DNA from: Allostella sp. ATCC 35155
Lineage (GTDB): Bacteria > Pseudomonadota > Alphaproteobacteria > ATCC43930 > Allostellaceae
Direction of reading: 5' to 3'
NCBI GenBank assembly: GCA_006738865.1
Contig: AP019701.1
Span: 3,778,001-3,842,000, forward strand
Length of the DNA: 64,000 nucleotides
Part shown: piece after piece, positions 25,003 to 34,108 of the stretch
Position numbering within the stretch: position 1 is the stretch's first letter
Layout of the letters: the number at the start of each line of letters is the position of its first letter
The notes under the pieces: generated by a model
Told to the model about the DNA's origin: nothing
Database searches by the model: none
The model's input: the letters and a program-made list of their open reading frames with translations, nothing else
Made by a program: the position numbers and the translations under genes

Positions 25003-25140
25003 GACCGACCCCATGCGCGTTCCGGAAGGCTTTGCCGAGAACGGTAGATGGGGCAGCGCGGTCTCCATTGGAAGGCGCGCCGGAAGGCGGCGTCGCGGCA
25101 GCGAAGGATTTTTGCAGTGAGCAGGATGGATCGCATCACG

Positions 25141-25335
25141 ATGGACAAGCAGCCGGACGAGGCAGCGCCGCCGGGCGATGCGGCGCGCGACAGCGCCACA
25201 GGCACCGCCCGGCCATGCCGCGGCAACCTCCGCAACGACTGGCTCGAAACGAAGCTGAAGGGACTCTACGACGATGTGGCGAACGAGCCGCTGCCCGATG
25301 CCCTGCGACAGCTGATCGAAAAGCTCGATGGATAG
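25141..25335 (+). CDS. nepR: NepR anti-sigma factor
   Basis: 64-aa anti-sigma factor that holds EcfG inactive until bound by phosphorylated PhyR. The diagnostic helix pair is LRNDWLETKLKGLYDDV followed by [19 protein letters not shown] at 25141 gives a normal length; ATG at 25126 would add five residues. Its last eight bases overlap the start of ecfG, so anti-sigma and sigma are made together. A degenerate EcfG-like sequence (GGAAG-N16-CGTC) lies at 25070-25094. Confidence 0.93.
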   Translation: MDKQPDEAAPPGDAARDSATGTARPCRGNLRNDWLETKLKGLYDDVANEPLPDALRQLIEKLDG

Positions 25336-25960
25336 CGGCACAGACTCGCCGGCCCTCGGCATGAAACCCATGAATCCCGACCCGGTGGTGGGAACCGCCC
25401 CGGCGGCGGCCCCCGCGGCCAGCATCCGCGAGGAGCTGATCGCCTGCCTGCCACAACTCCGCGCCTTCGCCCGCTCGCTCGCCGGCCAACGCGAGCTGGC
25501 CGACGACCTGGTGCAGGATGCGATCGTGCGGGCACTCGCCGCCCAGGATTCGTTCCGTCCCGGTACCAATTTCCGCGCCTGGATCTTCACCATCCTGCGC
25601 AACCTCTTCTTCACCGAGCGGCGCAAGAGTCGCATGACGGTCCAGTCGATCGACACCATGGACCACGAGCTGGCACCGGTCGCGCCGGCCCAGGAGAGTT
25701 CGGTCGAGTTCGACGATTTCCGTGCCGCGCTGATGCGCCTGCCCCACGACCAGCGCGAGGCCCTGATCCTCGTCGGCGCCAGCGGAATGAGCTATGAAGA
25801 GGCGGCGGAAGTCGCCGGCTGTGCGGTCGGCACCGTCAAGAGCCGCGTGTCGCGGGCGCGGCGGACGCTGGCCCAGATGACCGGCCGCGACGACGACGGA
25901 GAGGCGGGAGCGGCGCAGGCGAAGCCTCAGGCGACCCGCGCGAATCCGGCCGGCTCGTAG
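25328..25960 (+). CDS. ecfG: EcfG-type ECF sigma factor (general stress sigma)
   Basis: 210-aa ECF sigma factor of the EcfG (ECF15) group. Region 2 includes [18 protein letters not shown] and [19 protein letters not shown]. Region 4 includes [20 protein letters not shown] and [17 protein letters not shown]. An Ala/Pro-rich lead of about 30 residues precedes region 2. The ATG at 25328 lies inside the nepR end (ATGGATAG), showing translational coupling. It directs RNA polymerase to GGAAC-N16/17-CGTT promoters such as that at 23653. Confidence 0.94.
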   Translation: MDSGTDSPALGMKPMNPDPVVGTAPAAAPAASIREELIACLPQLRAFARSLAGQRELADDLVQDAIVRALAAQDSFRPGTNFRAWIFTILRNLFFTERRKSRMTVQSIDTMDHELAPVAPAQESSVEFDDFRAALMRLPHDQREALILVGASGMSYEEAAEVAGCAVGTVKSRVSRARRTLAQMTGRDDDGEAGAAQAKPQATRANPAGS

Positions 25961-25997
25961 CGTTGCGGGGCGGCCGTTGCGGCACCGACCGCTGCCG

Positions 25998-27860
25998 ATG
26001 ATCGCGGCGGACGAAGGGACAGTTGGACGATCTGGAGCCGTGTGGAGCAGGGTGAAGAACTTCTTCGATCCGCTGCGGGCAAGACTGGCCCTGGCGCTGG
26101 CCGTCGCCCTGGTGCCGATCGTCATCTACGATCTGGTGCTGGCCTACCGCGGCTACCGGGATGCCGAGGAGCGGGGCTGGGCCACCGTGCGCCAGCTCGC
26201 GATCGTCGCCTCGAACAGCCAGAACGCCCTGATCGAAGGAACCCGGCGGCTCATGGTCGGGCTGGGCGAGAGCCCGGCGGTGCGCGCCGCATCCGCCGGC
26301 GCGGCATCGGGCGCTTGCTCGCAAACGATGGCGCGCGTGATCGCCGACCTGCCGGAATATGCCGATCTCGCCGTCGTCGACGGCAATGGCGAGATCCGGT
26401 GCAGCGCCCTCGACCGCAGCATCGGCACCAGCGTCGCCGAGACGCCATGGTTCCGCGGCATGGCCGATACCCAGGGGTTCACGCTCGGCTATTTCACGCT
26501 GTCGCGGGAGAATGCGGAGCCCATCGTCAGCGCGCTGCGGCCGGTCCCCGGGGCTGCGGGCGAGCCAGCCGGCGCAATCATCGCCGGCATCCGGCTGCCC
26601 TGGATCGGCAGCCTCGCCCAGAAGCACGGGCTGCCGGAGGACGGCGTCGTCTACCTGCTCGACGCCAAGGGCACGGTGATGACGACGTCCGACCGCTTCC
26701 TCACCGTGCCCGAGACGGATCACGGCATTCCGGGCAACCGGCAGTCGCCCGCCGAGGCGGCGACGCCGGACGAGAGCCTGCTGGCGGCCATCGCCGCCCG
26801 CCGTATCACCGAGTTCGTCGCACCGGGAGCCGATGGGGACGAGCGCTTCTACAGCGCCGCCAACCTCGCCAACGGCAGCCTCTACATCCTGTTCGGAATG
26901 CCGCGTAGCAGCGCGATGAGCTGGAGCCACTACCAGACGCTGGCCTTCATCGTCGGCCCGCTGCTGATGCTGGTGCTGGCCATCGCCGTCGCGGTGGTCG
27001 GCGGAGAGTTGCTGATATCCCGCGGCATGCGCTCGCTGCTTTCCATTGTCGATGCCTACGGCCGCGACCAGTTCGACGTGCAGCCGAACGTCGGACGGAG
27101 CGCCCGGGAGGTGCGCCAGTTTGCGGAAGCCTTCTCCGTGATGGCGCGGAAGATCGCCAGCCGGGAGAGCGATCTCCGCCGTTCGCTCGACGAGAAGGAC
27201 GCGCTGCTGCGCGAGGTCCATCATCGCGTGAAGAACAACCTCCAGATCGTCACCAGCTTCCTCAACCTGCAGTCCAAGAGCGCCCGCGAACCGGCCGCCC
27301 GCGAGGTGCTGACCGAAGCCCGCGTCCGGGTGCGCACGCTGGCACTGGTCCACCGCCATCTCTACGAGAGCGCGGACGTGCAGCGCGTCGATCTCGCGGC
27401 CATCACCGAGGCCCTGACCGACCAGCAGTCGCACGCGCAGGGCCTGGCGCAGCGCGGCATCGCGATCCGGCTGCAGCTCGACAATGCGCCGATACCGGCC
27501 TCCCATGCGGTGCCCGTGGCATTGCTCCTGACCGAGGCCCTGAGCAACGCCAGCAAGCATGGCTTCCCCGACGGCCGCGGCGGCACCATCGAGGTCGGCT
27601 TCCGCTGTGGCACCGGGGGCGAGGCCGAACTGCAGATCGCCGACGACGGCGTCGGGCCGCCGCTCGGCGACGACGGCAGCCCGAACTTCCGGCCGGGGAT
27701 CGGCGTCGCGCTGATGCAGGCGTTCGCCCGCCAGCTCGGCGGGACGCTGACGATGGCGGCCGGGGCCGAGGCTGGCACGGTCGTCACCGTGCACTTCCCG
27801 ATCCGCCTCGACGGCCCCGACGCGGAGGAGCCCGAGGACGGCGGCGAGAGCGCGAGCTGA
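25998..27860 (+). CDS. Membrane sensor histidine kinase, HisKA_2/HWE type (PhyK-like)
   Basis: About 620 aa. A first membrane helix ([18 protein letters not shown]) precedes a roughly 260-residue periplasmic Cache-like sensor. The second helix ([18 protein letters not shown]) leads to a HAMP-like linker and a kinase core. The phospho-His lies in [18 protein letters not shown], the HisKA_2 signature, followed by the N-box [11 protein letters not shown] and G-box ADDGVG. Such kinases phosphorylate PhyR. It starts 37 bp after ecfG on the same strand. ATG at 25998 is used; TTG at 25977 or GTG at 26040 are alternatives. Confidence 0.88.
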   Translation: MIAADEGTVGRSGAVWSRVKNFFDPLRARLALALAVALVPIVIYDLVLAYRGYRDAEERGWATVRQLAIVASNSQNALIEGTRRLMVGLGESPAVRAASAGAASGACSQTMARVIADLPEYADLAVVDGNGEIRCSALDRSIGTSVAETPWFRGMADTQGFTLGYFTLSRENAEPIVSALRPVPGAAGEPAGAIIAGIRLPWIGSLAQKHGLPEDGVVYLLDAKGTVMTTSDRFLTVPETDHGIPGNRQSPAEAATPDESLLAAIAARRITEFVAPGADGDERFYSAANLANGSLYILFGMPRSSAMSWSHYQTLAFIVGPLLMLVLAIAVAVVGGELLISRGMRSLLSIVDAYGRDQFDVQPNVGRSAREVRQFAEAFSVMARKIASRESDLRRSLDEKDALLREVHHRVKNNLQIVTSFLNLQSKSAREPAAREVLTEARVRVRTLALVHRHLYESADVQRVDLAAITEALTDQQSHAQGLAQRGIAIRLQLDNAPIPASHAVPVALLLTEALSNASKHGFPDGRGGTIEVGFRCGTGGEAELQIADDGVGPPLGDDGSPNFRPGIGVALMQAFARQLGGTLTMAAGAEAGTVVTVHFPIRLDGPDAEEPEDGGESAS

Positions 27861-27867
27861 CGGCGCG

Positions 27868-28581
27868 TCAGAGCGTGCCGCAACAGGCCGAGACGCGGCG
27901 GCGGCGCTCGCCGCGCGCGGTCAGCACCTGCCGCAGCATCAGCCCCAGGCCGCGATCGACATACTCCTCGACCTCCATCTGGCGCGCGAAGCGCCAGGCC
28001 TTCAGCGCCCAGCCGTGCGAGAACATGACGATCTGGTGGACGAAGAGTTCGACGTCGACCTCCTCGAACAGGCCGGCCTCGATGCAGTCGCGGATGCAGG
28101 CGGCGATCAGCTCGTTGGTCTCGACCTCGGTCTGCTTGATGAGGTTGCGCCGCTCCTTGCGCAGCGACTTCGTCTCCCGGTAGGCCAGCACGGTCGCTGC
28201 GACCGACTCCCCGTTGACGCGGCAGTAGGTCCGCACCGCCGTGCAGAAGCGGTCGAGCGGCTCCGTCACACCCTCCAGCGCCTCGGGGATGCGGGCCTTG
28301 TAGCTGTCCAGCACCTGGGCCAGCGCGAGGTAGAGCAGATCCTCCTTGTCCTCGACGTACTGGTAGATGAGACCGATGCTGACGTTCGCCCGTTCGGCGA
28401 CGTCGCGGATCGTCGTCGTGTGGTAGCCGCGCTCGCTGAAGAGTTCGATGGCCGCCGCGGTCAGCTGCTGGCGCCGCCGCTGGATCAGCTCCGGATCGTC
28501 GACTTTGCTCTTGATGGTGTCGGGCAAGGCGCGTTCCGGTCCGCCGGTTCGGGCGGTCGTCCGCCCCGATCGACTAGCCAT
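27868..28581 (-). CDS. TetR-family transcriptional regulator (FadR-like candidate)
   Basis: 237-aa repressor. The N-terminal helix-turn-helix spans about residues 34-80 (AAIELFSERGYHTTTIRDVA and ERANVSIGLIYQYVEDKEDL). A long ligand-binding helical domain follows and the C-terminus is Arg/Cys-rich. It is immediately downstream of the liv-type binding protein gene and 7 bp from the end of the kinase gene. Three palindromes of the TGAATGA-N4-TCATTCA type occur before acyl-CoA and liv operons in this window, so it is the best local candidate for an acyl-CoA-responsive repressor. That link is inferred. Confidence 0.88.
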   Translation of the reverse strand: MASRSGRTTARTGGPERALPDTIKSKVDDPELIQRRRQQLTAAAIELFSERGYHTTTIRDVAERANVSIGLIYQYVEDKEDLLYLALAQVLDSYKARIPEALEGVTEPLDRFCTAVRTYCRVNGESVAATVLAYRETKSLRKERRNLIKQTEVETNELIAACIRDCIEAGLFEEVDVELFVHQIVMFSHGWALKAWRFARQMEVEEYVDRGLGLMLRQVLTARGERRRRVSACCGTL

Positions 28582-28588
28582 AGTGGAT

Positions 28589-28624
28589 GGCGGCCGCCCG
28601 CGGCAATCCCCGCGGGCGGCCGCC
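28589..28624. terminator. Strong GC hairpin between the liv binding protein and TetR genes
   Basis: GGCGGCCGCCCGCGG (28589-28603) pairs exactly with 28610-28624 around a six-base loop: a 15-bp perfect stem. It follows the stop of the liv-type binding protein and precedes the TetR start by 8 bp. There is no U-tract, so it may attenuate rather than end transcription. Confidence 0.45.
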
Positions 28625-28632
28625 CTTTCCCG

Positions 28633-29826
28633 TCAGCCCGGCAGCTTGCATGCCGGGTCGGGCGCCGGCGTCGCCGTCTCGGCCGGGACCGACATGGTGA
28701 TGATCGGCTTCAGTTTGCCGTCCTTCTCCCCGACATTGCCGAAGAAGTTGGGACCGACGAGCTGGTGGTCCTCCTTGCGCATCAGCTGCTTGCCGAGGAT
28801 CGTGTCGAAGGTCGTGCCCGCCAGGGCCTTGGCGACGTCGGCCGGCTTGACGCTGTTGGCCTTGGCCACCGCCTGCAGGATCACCTGCATGCCGATGTAG
28901 GTCTCACCCTCGAAGTTGGTCGGCTCCGTGCCGGGATACTTCTTCGCCCAGTCGGCGACGAACTTCTTGTTCTCCGGCGTGTCCAGGGTCGAGCTGTAGT
29001 TGATGATGCCCCAGATGCCCTTGGAGGCCTCGCCCAGCGTCTTCACCGTGTTGTCGGTGACGAAGCTGACGCCGGCGGTGAAGACCGCGTCGAACAGGCC
29101 GAACTGCCTGGCCTGGGTCGCGAAGTTGATGGCGTCGCGGCCGGCCAGCGCCACCCACAGGCCCTGCGCCCCGGAGTCCTTGATCTTCTGGATGTAGGGG
29201 GCGAAGTCGTTGGTGCCGAAGGGCGAGTAGTTCTCCGAGACGATCGTCCGCTTGTTGGCCTGCGCCGACTTGATGAAGCTGGCGCCGGAATCGCGGCCCC
29301 AGGCGATGTCGGCGGCCATGATCGCCCACTTCGCCTCCTTGCGCTGCGCAAGCCAGGGCGTGACGACGGCGCCGTCCGAGGCGTCGAGGCGATTGACCCG
29401 GAACATGCGCGGCTGGCAGGCGGCGCCGGTGATCTGGTTGGCCTTGTTGATGGTCGAGACGTAGATGGCGTCCCAGCGCTGCAGCATCGGCCCCATGGCG
29501 AGGCCCTCGCCCGACGCCACCGTGCCGGTCAGCAGCTTGAAGCCCTCGAGCGCCAGCTTCTCCGCCTGGCGGCGGGCGAGATCCGGCTTGGCCTCGGTGT
29601 CGAGGAACCGCGCCTCGACCTTGCGGCCGGCGACGCCGCCCTTGGCGTTCGCCTCCTCGACCGCGAAGACGACGGCGCGCCGCGCCTGGTCGCCGAGATC
29701 GGCATAGGTGCCGGTCAGTGCCGTCGGCACGCCGATCCGGATGACTTCCTGCGCGGCGACGCTGCCCGCCGTCGCCAGCACCGCCGCCGCGGCCAGCGTC
29801 GCCCGCCTCGTCCATAGCGTCTGCAT
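28633..29826 (-). CDS. Branched-chain-type ABC transporter substrate-binding protein (LivK-like)
   Basis: 397-aa periplasmic receptor of the Leu/Ile/Val-binding (Peripla_BP_6) family. The signal peptide is MQTLWTRRATLAAAAVLATA with cleavage after SVAAQ. Mature landmarks are IRIGVPTALTGTYADLGDQ, GKQLMRKEDHQLVGP and two Cys residues probably forming disulfides. The start is firm (GGAGA before ATG). It follows livF after 64 bp and completes a five-gene importer. LivK-like receptors in acyl-CoA clusters often bind aromatic or alicyclic acids, which suits this context. Confidence 0.9.
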   Translation of the reverse strand: MQTLWTRRATLAAAAVLATAGSVAAQEVIRIGVPTALTGTYADLGDQARRAVVFAVEEANAKGGVAGRKVEARFLDTEAKPDLARRQAEKLALEGFKLLTGTVASGEGLAMGPMLQRWDAIYVSTINKANQITGAACQPRMFRVNRLDASDGAVVTPWLAQRKEAKWAIMAADIAWGRDSGASFIKSAQANKRTIVSENYSPFGTNDFAPYIQKIKDSGAQGLWVALAGRDAINFATQARQFGLFDAVFTAGVSFVTDNTVKTLGEASKGIWGIINYSSTLDTPENKKFVADWAKKYPGTEPTNFEGETYIGMQVILQAVAKANSVKPADVAKALAGTTFDTILGKQLMRKEDHQLVGPNFFGNVGEKDGKLKPIITMSVPAETATPAPDPACKLPG

Positions 29827-29890
29827 GCTTCGTCTCCTTCCCTTGCGTTTCCCCGATCGGGGCTCTTTTGCCGTCCCGGAGGCGCGCGCG

Positions 29891-30586
29891 TCACACCGCG
29901 ACGTGGCGCTTCAGGGTCTCCATGGTGAGGCCGGCCAGTTCGCCGGCCTCGATCACCGTCCCCTTCGAGAGGACGTAGTATCGGTCCGCGACCCGGCGCA
30001 CGAGACCGAAGTTCTGCTCGATCAGGAGGATGCCGGTGCCCTCAGCCGCCAGCCGCCGGAAGATCTCGGCCAGCTCGTCGACGATGACGGGCGCCAGGCC
30101 CTCGCTCGGCTCGTCGAGCACCAGCAGGCTCGGGTTGGCCATCAGCGCGCGCCCGATCGCCAGCATCTGCTGCTGGCCCCCGCTCAGCGCCGTGCCCGGC
30201 GTGTCGGCGCGCTCGCGCAGGATGGGGAAGAGTTCGAACACACGCTCCATGTTCCAGGCGCCGGGCCGCCCGACGGCCGCCCCCAGAAGCAGGTTCTCGC
30301 GGATGGTGAGCCCGGGGACGATGCGCCGCCCCTGCGGCACCACCGCGATGCCGCGGCGCGCGGCCGTGAAGTGCTGGAACCGTGTCGCCCGGCGCCCGGC
30401 GAGATCGACCTCGCCGCTGCGGATCGTCGCGATGCCGAGGAAGGAATTGACGATCGTGGTCTTGCCGACGCCGTTGCGGCCGAGGATCGCGACCCGCTCC
30501 TCGGGCCGGATTTCGAACGTGACGCCGTGCAGCACCTTGGCACGGCCGTAGTAGGAGTCGACGTCGCGGAATGCGAGCAGGGTCAT
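29891..30586 (-). CDS. livF: Branched-chain-type ABC transporter ATP-binding protein LivF
   Basis: 231-aa ATPase. Walker A GRNGVGKTT, Q-loop VPQGRRIVPGLTI, signature LSGGQQQML and Walker B LLVLDEPSEGLAP match LivF, and the YGRAKVLHGVTFE opening is typical. Its ATG overlaps the livG stop by four bases. It works with LivG as the ATPase pair under the LivH/LivM permease. Confidence 0.93.
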   Translation of the reverse strand: MTLLAFRDVDSYYGRAKVLHGVTFEIRPEERVAILGRNGVGKTTIVNSFLGIATIRSGEVDLAGRRATRFQHFTAARRGIAVVPQGRRIVPGLTIRENLLLGAAVGRPGAWNMERVFELFPILRERADTPGTALSGGQQQMLAIGRALMANPSLLVLDEPSEGLAPVIVDELAEIFRRLAAEGTGILLIEQNFGLVRRVADRYYVLSKGTVIEAGELAGLTMETLKRHVAV

Positions 30587-31299
30587 TCCACCGAACTCCC
30601 CAGATAGGCGGTGACCACTTCGGGGATGCGCCGGATCTCGTCCGGCGTGCCGTCCGCCAGGATCTTGCCGAGATGCAGCACGGTGACCCGGCTGCAGATC
30701 GAGAAGATCACCTCCATGTCGTGCTCGACCAGCAGCACCGTCACGCCCCAGCGGCCGGCGAGGTCGCGCAGGATGCCGGCCAGCACCATCGATTCCTGCA
30801 TCGACAGGCCCGCCGCCGGCTCGTCCAGCAGCAGCACCCGCGGCCGGCCGACCAGCGCCAGCGCGAGGTCGAGCCGCCGCTGGTCGCCGTAGGAGACGTC
30901 GGCCGCGCGCCGGTGGGCGAGGTCGGCGAGGCCGAGTTCGGCCATCACCTCGTCGCTGTTGTCGCGCTCGGCGGTCGCGGCCGCCAGCCGGATCTGCTCG
31001 TCGATCGTGAGGTCGGGGAAGATGTTGGTGCGCTGGAAGGACCGCGCGAGGCCGGCACGCCGACGCTCGACCGCGCCGAGGCCGCTGATGTCGCGCCCGT
31101 CCATCAGGACACGCCCGCTCCAGGTCTGGGCGCGGCCCGTCAACACGTCCATCAGGGTCGACTTGCCGGCGCCGTTTGGGCCGATCAGGCCGCGGATCTC
31201 GCCATGCGGGACGGCGAGCGACACCCCGTCGAGGGCGGCGAAGCCCCCGAAGCGGCGGGTCATGTCGATGCCCTCGATGGCGTAGGCGGATGTGGTCAT
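30583..31299 (-). CDS. livG: Branched-chain-type ABC transporter ATP-binding protein LivG
   Basis: 238-aa ATPase. Walker A GPNGAGKST, LivG-type insertion AGLARSFQRTNIFPDLTI, signature VSYGDQRRLDLALAL and Walker B VLLLDEPAAGLS are present. The C-terminus DEIRRIPEVVTAYLG is the LivG/BCA tail. ATG at 31299 overlaps the livM stop (ATGA); the frame is open further upstream inside livM but without support. Confidence 0.93.
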   Translation of the reverse strand: MTTSAYAIEGIDMTRRFGGFAALDGVSLAVPHGEIRGLIGPNGAGKSTLMDVLTGRAQTWSGRVLMDGRDISGLGAVERRRAGLARSFQRTNIFPDLTIDEQIRLAAATAERDNSDEVMAELGLADLAHRRAADVSYGDQRRLDLALALVGRPRVLLLDEPAAGLSMQESMVLAGILRDLAGRWGVTVLLVEHDMEVIFSICSRVTVLHLGKILADGTPDEIRRIPEVVTAYLGSSVE

Positions 31300-32285
31300 T
31301 CGCCCCTCCCCCCGCCGGCGCGACGGCCGAGCCAGACGAGCAGCCCGCCGACGCCGCGCGGCAGCAGCACCGTGACCAGGATCAGGGTGATGCCGATCAC
31401 GGCCGGCCAGTGGTCGGTGAAGTCGCCGGCGGCGTTCTTGATGAAGAAGAAGATGACGCCGCCCAGCGCCGGCCCCCAGATGAGGCGCGGGCCGCCGATG
31501 ATCGCCATGATCAGCGCCTCGCCGGACAGGCTCCAATGCAGCGTGCCCGGTGACACGAAGCCGTTGTAGAGCGCGAAGAGCAGCCCGCCCAGCGCGCATA
31601 CCGCCGCCGAGATGGCATAGATGATTGCCCGCGGCAGCACCGTGCGGTAGCCGATGTAGCGCGCCCGCTCCTCGTTCTCGCGGATCGCCAGGGTAAGGGT
31701 GCCGAAGCGGCTGCGGGCCAGCAGCCAGAGGCCGAGGATGACGCCGACGAGCGCCAGCCAGCAGACCAGGAACATGCTGGCGGGCTGTTGGAAGATCGCG
31801 ATGTCGAGGCCGAAGACCTTCGCGGGGAACGCGATCGCCATGCCGTCGTCGCCGTTGGCGAGTTCGCGCCACTTGAGGAAGAGCTCGTGGAAGGCCTGGG
31901 CCACCGCCAGCGTCAGCATTGAGAAGGCGACACCGGTGATCCGCACGATGACGACGCCGAGCAGCAGCGCCAGCAGGGTCGGCAGCACGACCGCCAGGAC
32001 GATGGCGAGTTCCGCCGGCAGACCGAACTTGATGAGCAGCGCCGTGGCATAGGCGGCGAGGCCGAAGAAGGCGGCATGGCCGAAGCTGACCGTGCCGTTC
32101 TGGCGCAGGAGGAAGCCGACGCCGGTCGCCAGGACCGCGTTGATCGTCGCCTGGGTCATCAGCGTCAGCAGCAGCGGCGACTGGACCAGGAAGGGCAGCG
32201 CACAGCCCGCGGCGCCCAGCACGGCCAGGACCGCGGGGAATCCGACGTTGCGGGAGCGGGAGGGCGCGGCGGCGATATCCGTCAT
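31296..32285 (-). CDS. livM: Branched-chain-type ABC transporter permease LivM
   Basis: 329-aa inner-membrane permease with about nine hydrophobic segments. Diagnostic pieces are VGFLLRQNGTVSFGHAAFFG, GVVIVRITGVAFSMLTLAVA and RENEERARYIGYRT, which contacts the ATPase. ATG at 32285 overlaps the livH stop (ATGA). Confidence 0.92.
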   Translation of the reverse strand: MTDIAAAPSRSRNVGFPAVLAVLGAAGCALPFLVQSPLLLTLMTQATINAVLATGVGFLLRQNGTVSFGHAAFFGLAAYATALLIKFGLPAELAIVLAVVLPTLLALLLGVVIVRITGVAFSMLTLAVAQAFHELFLKWRELANGDDGMAIAFPAKVFGLDIAIFQQPASMFLVCWLALVGVILGLWLLARSRFGTLTLAIRENEERARYIGYRTVLPRAIIYAISAAVCALGGLLFALYNGFVSPGTLHWSLSGEALIMAIIGGPRLIWGPALGGVIFFFIKNAAGDFTDHWPAVIGITLILVTVLLPRGVGGLLVWLGRRAGGGRGE

Positions 32286-33130
32286 GCCCGCCCCCCGGCA
32301 AGGCCCGTCGGCCGCCAGATCAGCACCGCCACCATCAGCAGGAACGGGATCATCGAGGCCGCCCACGGAATGTAGACGATGCCGAAATTGTGCACCTGGC
32401 CGATGACCAGGGCCGCAATGAAGGCGCCCGTGAAGCTGCCGAGGCCGCCGACGACCACGACGATGAAGCTGTCGATCAGGATGAAGCTGCCCATGGACGG
32501 CGACAGCGCCATCAGCGGTGCGGCGATCGTGCCGGACAGGCCCGCGAGGCCGGCGCCGATGGCGACGACGGCGGCGCTGACCCGGTCGGTGTCGACGCCC
32601 TGCATCCCCGTCGTCACCGGATCGACCGACGAGGCGCGAACATAGAGGCCGATGCGGCTGAAGCGCAGCCAGAGGCTGAGCCCGAGGGCGACCAGGACCG
32701 CCACCGCGATGACCATCAGGCGGTAGACGGGGAACGTCTCGCCGGCGATCGAAACCGTGCCGGCCAGCAGCGGAGGCGCGGCGAGCGACAGGAAGTCCTT
32801 GCCCCAGATCGTCTTGACCACGTCCTCCAGCACCAGCAGCAGGCCGAAGGTGACGAGGACGGTCGCGATCGGATCCTCATGCTGCAGCGGGCGGAAGACG
32901 AAGCGGTCGAGGATGACGCCCAGCACCGCCAGCACGACGATGGCGGCGACGAGCGCGAGCCAGAAGTTGCTGACGGCCGCGACGGCGAAGGCGACGTAGC
33001 CGCCGACCATGAAGAGGCTGCCATGGGCGAAGTTGACCACCCGGCGCAGGCCGAAGATCAGCACCAGCCCGACCGCCAGGATATAGAGCAGCCCGCCATA
33101 GACGAGGCCGTTCAGGATGTTGATCAGCAT
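32282..33130 (-). CDS. livH: Branched-chain-type ABC transporter permease LivH
   Basis: 282-aa inner-membrane permease. It opens with LNGLVYGGLLYILAVGLVLI and includes RRVVNFAHGSLFMVGGYVA, the LivH signature; the ATPase-contact loop follows the MQGVDTDRVSA segment. ATG at 33130 is preferred because GGGGGA lies eight bases before it; ATG at 33139 would add three residues. It is the first gene of livHMGF plus binding protein. A FadR-type palindrome stands about 146 bp upstream. Confidence 0.9.
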   Translation of the reverse strand: MLINILNGLVYGGLLYILAVGLVLIFGLRRVVNFAHGSLFMVGGYVAFAVAAVSNFWLALVAAIVVLAVLGVILDRFVFRPLQHEDPIATVLVTFGLLLVLEDVVKTIWGKDFLSLAAPPLLAGTVSIAGETFPVYRLMVIAVAVLVALGLSLWLRFSRIGLYVRASSVDPVTTGMQGVDTDRVSAAVVAIGAGLAGLSGTIAAPLMALSPSMGSFILIDSFIVVVVGGLGSFTGAFIAALVIGQVHNFGIVYIPWAASMIPFLLMVAVLIWRPTGLAGGRA

Positions 33131-33276
33131 GGGGACCATCCCCCGCGGGCGGCACCCGCCGCCCCGTCCGGGTCATGGCCGCGTCCCCGCGACGCCAGCC
33201 TCGACATGCGCCCTCTCCCTCCCCCCGTGCGGCCCGTTCTCGTGATCCCGGCTATCCGGCCGGCCGCTTCGTTGAC

Positions 33277-33294
33277 TGAATGATGGTTCATTCA
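33277..33294. promoter_or_regulatory. FadR-type TetR operator before the liv operon
   Basis: TGAATGATGGTTCATTCA has perfect 7-bp arms around TGGT. It matches the Bacillus FadR (YsiA) box TGAATGANTANTCATTCA in both arms. It lies in the gap between livH and the upstream SDR gene, on the regulatory side of livH. Close relatives occur at 45309 and 52321. Confidence 0.7.
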
Positions 33295-33322
33295 CTTGGC
33301 TTCCGTCAATCGACGGCTGGGC

Positions 33323-34090
33323 TCACGTCGCCGAGAACCCGCCATCGACATGCAGGATGTGGCCGGTGATGAAGGCCGAGGCCGGCGAGGCCAGGAAGAC
33401 CAGCGCCCCCGCCAGATCCTCGGGCTGGCCGAGCCGGCCGAGCGGCATCCGCGCCTTCACCGTGCCGTAGACCTGCGGCTGCTGCTCGATCAGGTGGCGG
33501 TTGAGGTCCGTCACGAAGACGGTCGGCGCCACCGCATTGACGTTGACCCCCTTGGGCCCGAACTCGACGGCGAGCGCGCGGGTCAGGTTGGCGACGGCCG
33601 CCTTGGCGGCGCAGTAGGGCGCGCGGTTGGGGATGCCGCGGTCGGCCAGGATCGAGGCCATGTTGATGATCCGGCCCGAGCCGCGCGCCAGCATCTGCGG
33701 CGCCAGCGCCTTGCAGCACAGCCAGGTGCCGGTCGCGCTGGTGTCCATGACCGCGTGCCAGTCCTCCTCCTCCAGCTCGATCGCGGTCTTGGGCGACATG
33801 ACGCCGGCATTGTTGAAGAGGATGTCGACGCGGCCGAAGGCATCGAGCGCGGTCTTGGCCATCGCCTCGACGGAGGCGCGGTCGGAGACGTCGGCGGCGA
33901 CCGCCAGCGCGCGCCGGCCCATGCCGCGGATCTCCTCGGCGACGCGCTCGGACAGGGCGTGGTCGCGCGCCGCGATGACCACGTCCGCGCCGGCCTCGGC
34001 AAAGGCGCGGACGCCGAGCGCACCGAGGCCGCGGTTGCCGCCGGTGACCAGCGCCACCTGCCCGTCGAGACGGAACGTCGGGAAACTCAT
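33323..34090 (-). CDS. SDR-family oxidoreductase (last gene of the acyl-CoA operon)
   Basis: 255-aa classical SDR. NAD(P)-binding TGGNRGLG near residue 17, NNAG near 93, and the catalytic YxxxK as YCAAK near 160. The closing HILHVDGGFSA is typical of 3-hydroxyacyl or sugar-alcohol dehydrogenases. It follows the second SDR gene after 18 bp and is the promoter-distal member of the 14-gene run. It is probably a 3-hydroxyacyl-CoA or ring-alcohol dehydrogenase. Confidence 0.87.
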   Translation of the reverse strand: MSFPTFRLDGQVALVTGGNRGLGALGVRAFAEAGADVVIAARDHALSERVAEEIRGMGRRALAVAADVSDRASVEAMAKTALDAFGRVDILFNNAGVMSPKTAIELEEEDWHAVMDTSATGTWLCCKALAPQMLARGSGRIINMASILADRGIPNRAPYCAAKAAVANLTRALAVEFGPKGVNVNAVAPTVFVTDLNRHLIEQQPQVYGTVKARMPLGRLGQPEDLAGALVFLASPASAFITGHILHVDGGFSAT

Positions 34091-34108
34091 GCGGTTCTAT
34101 CCTCCCGG

